Both the position numbers and the translations under genes were made by a program. From RGIG3009 sp964389495 (GTDB lineage: Bacteria; Bacillota; Clostridia; Oscillospirales; Acutalibacteraceae), in contig CAYMDU010000029.1 in assembly GCA_964389495.1 (NCBI GenBank), positions 1 through 17,186 of the forward strand: 17,186 nt of DNA, written 5' to 3'. How positions within the stretch are numbered: the stretch's first letter is position 1; each line of letters opens with the position of its first letter. Under the pieces are notes generated by a model. It did no database searches and had not been told where the DNA came from. It worked only from the letters and a program-made list of their open reading frames with translations. Shown in pieces: positions 13,783-17,186 of this stretch.

Positions 13783-15000
13783 ATGGAACAACAGCTTCGG
13801 GTAACAGTGATTGGGGCCGCGGCATTTCCGTCCATGGTGAACGAAGTGGCGTCCTGTTTGGCGCGCCCCTCTCTTTCTGCTTTGAACAAAGAGCAATACA
13901 CGGTATTTCCCGGCTTTTGCGATGTGCATGTGCATTTTCGCGAGCCGGGTTTTTCGTACAAAGAAACAGTGGCCACCGGTTGCCGTGCGGCAGCCCACGG
14001 TGGCTACACCGCGGTGTGTACCATGCCGAATTTGAATCCGGTGCCGGACAGCGTGGCCCATTTGCAGGAACAAACGAACTGCATTGGCCTCGGTGCCAGC
14101 GTGGCGGTGTATCCCTATGGCGCCATCACGGTGGGGCAACAGGGCCAAAAATTGGCGGCGTTGGAAGAATTGGCGCCGTTGGTGATTGCTTTTTCCGACG
14201 ACGGGCGCGGTGTTCAAAGCGAAGCATTGATGCGCGAAGCCATGTGCCGTGCCGCCGCGCTGGGCAAACCGATTGTGGCGCACTGCGAGGTGAATGACCT
14301 GCTGCACGGCGGGTATATCCACGACGGAGCCTATGCAGCAGCGCACGGGCATCGGGGAATTTGCAGCGAAAGTGAATGGCGGCAGATTGAACGCGATTTG
14401 CGATTGGTGCGCGAAACGGGATGTGCCTATCATGTTTGCCATGTTTCTACGGCGGAAAGCGTGAGGTTGATACGCCAAGCCAAAGCCGAGGGACTGGATG
14501 TAACCTGCGAAACGGCGCCGCACTATTTGGCGTTGGACGAGCGGGATTTGCAGGAAGATGGGCGCTTTAAAATGAATCCGCCCTTGCGTTCCGCGACGGA
14601 TCGTGAAGCACTGATAGAAGGCGTTTGTGACGGCACAATCGACATGATTGCCACCGATCACGCGCCTCATTCCGCCGAGGAAAAGGCCAAAGGGCTGGAA
14701 GGCAGTGCGTTTGGTATTGTGGGATTGGAAACGGCGCTGCCGGTGTTGTACACCACGCTGGTGAAACCCAATCTGCTCACCAAAGAGCGGTTGGTTGACC
14801 TGCTGGCGGTGGCGCCGCGGCGGCGCTTTGGAATTCCGTATGACGGGTCGTTTACTGTGTGGAATTTGGAGGACAAACGAACGGTGAACCCCGATGAGTT
14901 TTTGTCAAAAGGGCGTGCAACGCCGTTTGAAGGAGAAGTACTGTTTGGGCGATGTGTGTTGACCGTGTATCGCGGGCAACCGGTTTTTTTGGAAATTTAA
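13783..15000 (+). CDS. pyrC: Dihydroorotase (class I)
   Basis: A 405-residue dihydroorotase, a cytoplasmic zinc enzyme interconverting N-carbamoyl-aspartate and dihydroorotate in the third step of UMP synthesis. Metal and substrate residues are all visible: H49 and H51 in DVHVHFREPG, D140 in FSDDG (the bridging aspartate typical of class I enzymes), H167 in VAHCE, H220 in VCHVST, and catalytic D292 in TDHAPH. TMPNLNP carries the substrate-binding asparagine. Length is normal for the class. The ATG at 13783 is chosen for its AAGGAGGG site; the frame is open upstream to 13570 but runs through the attenuator and is not coding. The gene is controlled by the leader at 13660-13765 and is followed 12 nt later by carB. 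Confidence 0.96.
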   Translation: MEQQLRVTVIGAAAFPSMVNEVASCLARPSLSALNKEQYTVFPGFCDVHVHFREPGFSYKETVATGCRAAAHGGYTAVCTMPNLNPVPDSVAHLQEQTNCIGLGASVAVYPYGAITVGQQGQKLAALEELAPLVIAFSDDGRGVQSEALMREAMCRAAALGKPIVAHCEVNDLLHGGYIHDGAYAAAHGHRGICSESEWRQIERDLRLVRETGCAYHVCHVSTAESVRLIRQAKAEGLDVTCETAPHYLALDERDLQEDGRFKMNPPLRSATDREALIEGVCDGTIDMIATDHAPHSAEEKAKGLEGSAFGIVGLETALPVLYTTLVKPNLLTKERLVDLLAVAPRRRFGIPYDGSFTVWNLEDKRTVNPDEFLSKGRATPFEGEVLFGRCVLTVYRGQPVFLEI

Positions 15001-15012
15001 GGAGGTATATGT

Positions 15013-17172
15013 ATGGCAAAGCGTGAAGACATCAAGAAGATTTTGATTATCGGGTCCGGCCCGATTGTCATCGGTCAGGCGGCCGAATTTGACTATGCCG
15101 GTACCCAAGCGTGTTTGGCACTCAAAGAAGAAGGATACGAAGTGGTGCTGTGTAATTCCAACCCTGCCACGATTATGACCGATACCTCCATTGCCGACAA
15201 GGTATACATGGAACCCTTGACACTGGAATATGTGGCCAAGATTTTGCGCTATGAGCGGCCGGATGCGATTGTGCCGGGCATCGGCGGGCAAACCGGACTG
15301 AATTTGGCAATGCAGCTGGAAAAGAAAGGAATTTTGAAGGAGTGCGGCGTGGAGTTGCTGGGAACCAGCAGCGAAAGCATCGAGCGTGCCGAAGACCGCG
15401 AGCTGTTCAAAGAGCTGTGCCAGTCCATTGGCGAGCCGACCATTCCTTCGGAAATCACCTACAATTTGGAAGAAGCGGAAGCGGCGGCCGAGCGTATTGG
15501 GTATCCGGTGGTGCTGCGTCCGGCCTTCACCCTGGGCGGCACCGGTGGCGGGTTTGCCAACAATGCCGATGAGCTGCGGGGAATCGGGCGCAATGCGTTT
15601 AAACTATCGCCGGTTCATCAGGTGCTGATTGAAAAGAGTGTAAAGGGCTACAAGGAAATTGAATTTGAAGTGATGCGCGATTCGCGTGACCATGCCATCA
15701 CCATTTGCGGTATGGAAAACATCGACCCGGTGGGTGTTCACACCGGCGATTCGTTGGTGGTGGCTCCGATTATGACGCTGAACGACCACGACTTGAAAAT
15801 GTTGAACGACAGCGCCATTAAAATCATTCGCGAATTGAAAATCGAAGGTGGCTGTAATGTGCAGTTTGCTCTGCACCCGCAAACCAGCGAGTACTACCTC
15901 ATCGAGGTGAATCCGCGCGTGTCCCGTTCGTCGGCGCTGGCCTCCAAGGCAAGCGGCTATCCGATTGCCCGTGTGACGGCGAAAATTGCCGTGGGTATGG
16001 CGTTGGAAGACATTGTCATTGCCAACACCACGGCAGCCTTTGAACCGAGTTTGGATTATGTGGTTGCCAAATTGCCGCGGTTCCCGTTTGATAAGTTCAG
16101 TACAGCGTCCAATGCGCTGGGTACGCAGATGAAAGCCACCGGCGAAGTGATGGGCATTGGTTCCAACTTGGAAGAGTGTTTGCTGAAATCGGTGCGTTCG
16201 TTGGAAATCGGGGCGGGCCATTTCCACTTGCCGAAATTTGATGCGTTTTCCGAAGACGAGTTGCGTGCCTATATCACGGAATTCCGCGACGACAACATTT
16301 TTGCGGTGGCGGAACTATTGCGTCGCGGCGTGAGCGTTGCCGAGCTGCATGAGCTTACAAAGATTACTCCGTTTTTCCTGGAATCGATTCAGAAGATTGT
16401 GGACATGGAAGTGGCATTGCGTGAACATCCGTGCGATGCGGAATGGTTGCGCCGGGCAAAAATCATGGGGTTTGCCGACCAATATATTGCCACATTGTGG
16501 AAAACCTCCGAAAGCACGGTGTATGGCCTGCGCCGCGAAAACGGATTGTTCCCGGTGTATCGCATGGTGGATACCTGCCACACCAACGCCTACATTCCCT
16601 ATTTCTATTCGTCTTACACCGGCCAAAACGATTCGCAATTAACCGACCGCAAGAAGATTATTGTGTTGGGTGCCGGCCCGATTCGTATCGGCCAAGGGGT
16701 GGAGTTCGACTATTCCACGGTGCATGCCGTTACCACCATTAAAAAAGCGGGCTACGAAGCCATTATCATCAACAACAATCCGGAAACCGTCTCCACCGAC
16801 TACACCACGGCTGACAAATTGTATTTTGAGCCGCTGACGCCGGAAGATGTGATGAACATTGTGGAGTTTGAAAAGCCGGAGGGCGTGATAGCATCGCTTG
16901 GCGGACAAACCGCCATCAATTTGGCAGAGCCGCTCATGAAGCGCGGCGTGCGGATTATCGGTACCGATTGCGAGGCCATTGACCGTGCAGAAAACCGCGA
17001 CCGCTTTGAAAAGATTTTGGAAGAATTGAATATTCCCCAACCGAAAGGGCGCGCGGTGACCCGTATTGAAGACGGCATTGCCGCGGCGGCGGAATTCGGA
17101 TATCCGGTGCTGGTGCGGCCCAGCTTTGTGTTGGGTGGTGGCGCCATGCAAATTGTAGCGGGCGAAGAGTAA
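15013..17172 (+). CDS. carB: Carbamoyl-phosphate synthase large subunit, frame stopped by TAA near the window edge
   Basis: Encodes the ATP-dependent synthetase subunit making carbamoyl phosphate from bicarbonate and glutamine-derived ammonia, for pyrimidine and arginine synthesis. The first half is intact: GSGPIVIGQAAEFDYAG near residue 15, the ATP-grasp loop LGGTGGGFANN (from 174), and E298, N300, R302 in EVNPR. An oligomerisation region follows, and the second half starts near residue 547 (GAGPIRIGQGVEFDYS). The frame stops at TAA (17170-17172) after 719 residues, although the enzyme is about 1,070 long. The next codons read LRHY, which is what CarB has at this point, so the TAA looks like a nonsense change or sequence error. 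The preceding LGGR of the family reads LGGG (G710). GGAGGT lies 6 nt before the ATG. It follows pyrC directly; carA is not between them. Confidence 0.93.
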   Translation: MAKREDIKKILIIGSGPIVIGQAAEFDYAGTQACLALKEEGYEVVLCNSNPATIMTDTSIADKVYMEPLTLEYVAKILRYERPDAIVPGIGGQTGLNLAMQLEKKGILKECGVELLGTSSESIERAEDRELFKELCQSIGEPTIPSEITYNLEEAEAAAERIGYPVVLRPAFTLGGTGGGFANNADELRGIGRNAFKLSPVHQVLIEKSVKGYKEIEFEVMRDSRDHAITICGMENIDPVGVHTGDSLVVAPIMTLNDHDLKMLNDSAIKIIRELKIEGGCNVQFALHPQTSEYYLIEVNPRVSRSSALASKASGYPIARVTAKIAVGMALEDIVIANTTAAFEPSLDYVVAKLPRFPFDKFSTASNALGTQMKATGEVMGIGSNLEECLLKSVRSLEIGAGHFHLPKFDAFSEDELRAYITEFRDDNIFAVAELLRRGVSVAELHELTKITPFFLESIQKIVDMEVALREHPCDAEWLRRAKIMGFADQYIATLWKTSESTVYGLRRENGLFPVYRMVDTCHTNAYIPYFYSSYTGQNDSQLTDRKKIIVLGAGPIRIGQGVEFDYSTVHAVTTIKKAGYEAIIINNNPETVSTDYTTADKLYFEPLTPEDVMNIVEFEKPEGVIASLGGQTAINLAEPLMKRGVRIIGTDCEAIDRAENRDRFEKILEELNIPQPKGRAVTRIEDGIAAAAEFGYPVLVRPSFVLGGGAMQIVAGEE

Positions 17173-17186
17173 CTGCGGCACTATTT

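Noticed and set aside
1..17186. CRISPR array, tRNA/rRNA gene, insertion sequence or phage attachment site
   Set aside because: No regularly spaced repeats, cloverleaf-like segments, transposase frames or terminal inverted repeats were found on reading both strands.

Overview
The window looks like chromosomal DNA from an anaerobic Firmicutes/Clostridia-type bacterium, most plausibly an uncultured Oscillospiraceae-like gut lineage. This is inferred from strong GGAGG ribosome binding sites, sigma-A type promoters, a PyrR-type transcription attenuator before a pyrimidine operon, and the glycosidase families present. No taxonomic marker gene is present, so the assignment is tentative.

Positions 1-12,736 form a carbohydrate-degradation island on the + strand that carries only enzymes. 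It holds three tandem GH16 glycanase-like genes (63-2673), then GH20, an SGNH esterase and a GH3 (2830-7007), then a GH3, a GH31 and a third GH3 (7209-12736). Terminators at 2686-2721, 7017-7049 and 12759-12798, and promoters at 2758-2786 and 7145-7173, divide it into three transcription units. None of the nine enzymes has a recognisable signal peptide, so as annotated they act in the cytoplasm, presumably on imported oligosaccharides. No transporter or regulator lies in the window. GH16 supplies endo-cleavage of beta-glycans, GH3 and GH20 remove terminal beta-linked sugars or HexNAc, GH31 removes alpha-linked residues, and SGNH probably removes acyl groups. The substrate cannot be fixed from sequence.

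The GH16 and GH3 families have grown by local duplication and show tracts of perfect DNA identity (158 bp and 366 bp) that suggest gene conversion. All three GH3 copies carry Asn where NagZ-type enzymes have the Asp of the catalytic Asp-His dyad.

Positions 12,807-13,525 (- strand) hold a GIY-YIG nuclease-like gene overlapping by 4 nt a GtrA-family membrane protein gene that is interrupted by an in-frame TAG codon. Both converge on a bidirectional terminator shared with the GH3 operon.

Positions 13,609-17,186 hold a pyrimidine operon: a consensus promoter, an attenuator leader with PyrR-like anti-antiterminator, antiterminator and terminator, then pyrC and carB. The carB frame meets an in-frame TAA 14 nt before the window edge, although homology appears to continue beyond it.

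There is no stretch over 300 bases without a gene. No tRNA, rRNA, CRISPR array or insertion sequence was seen.
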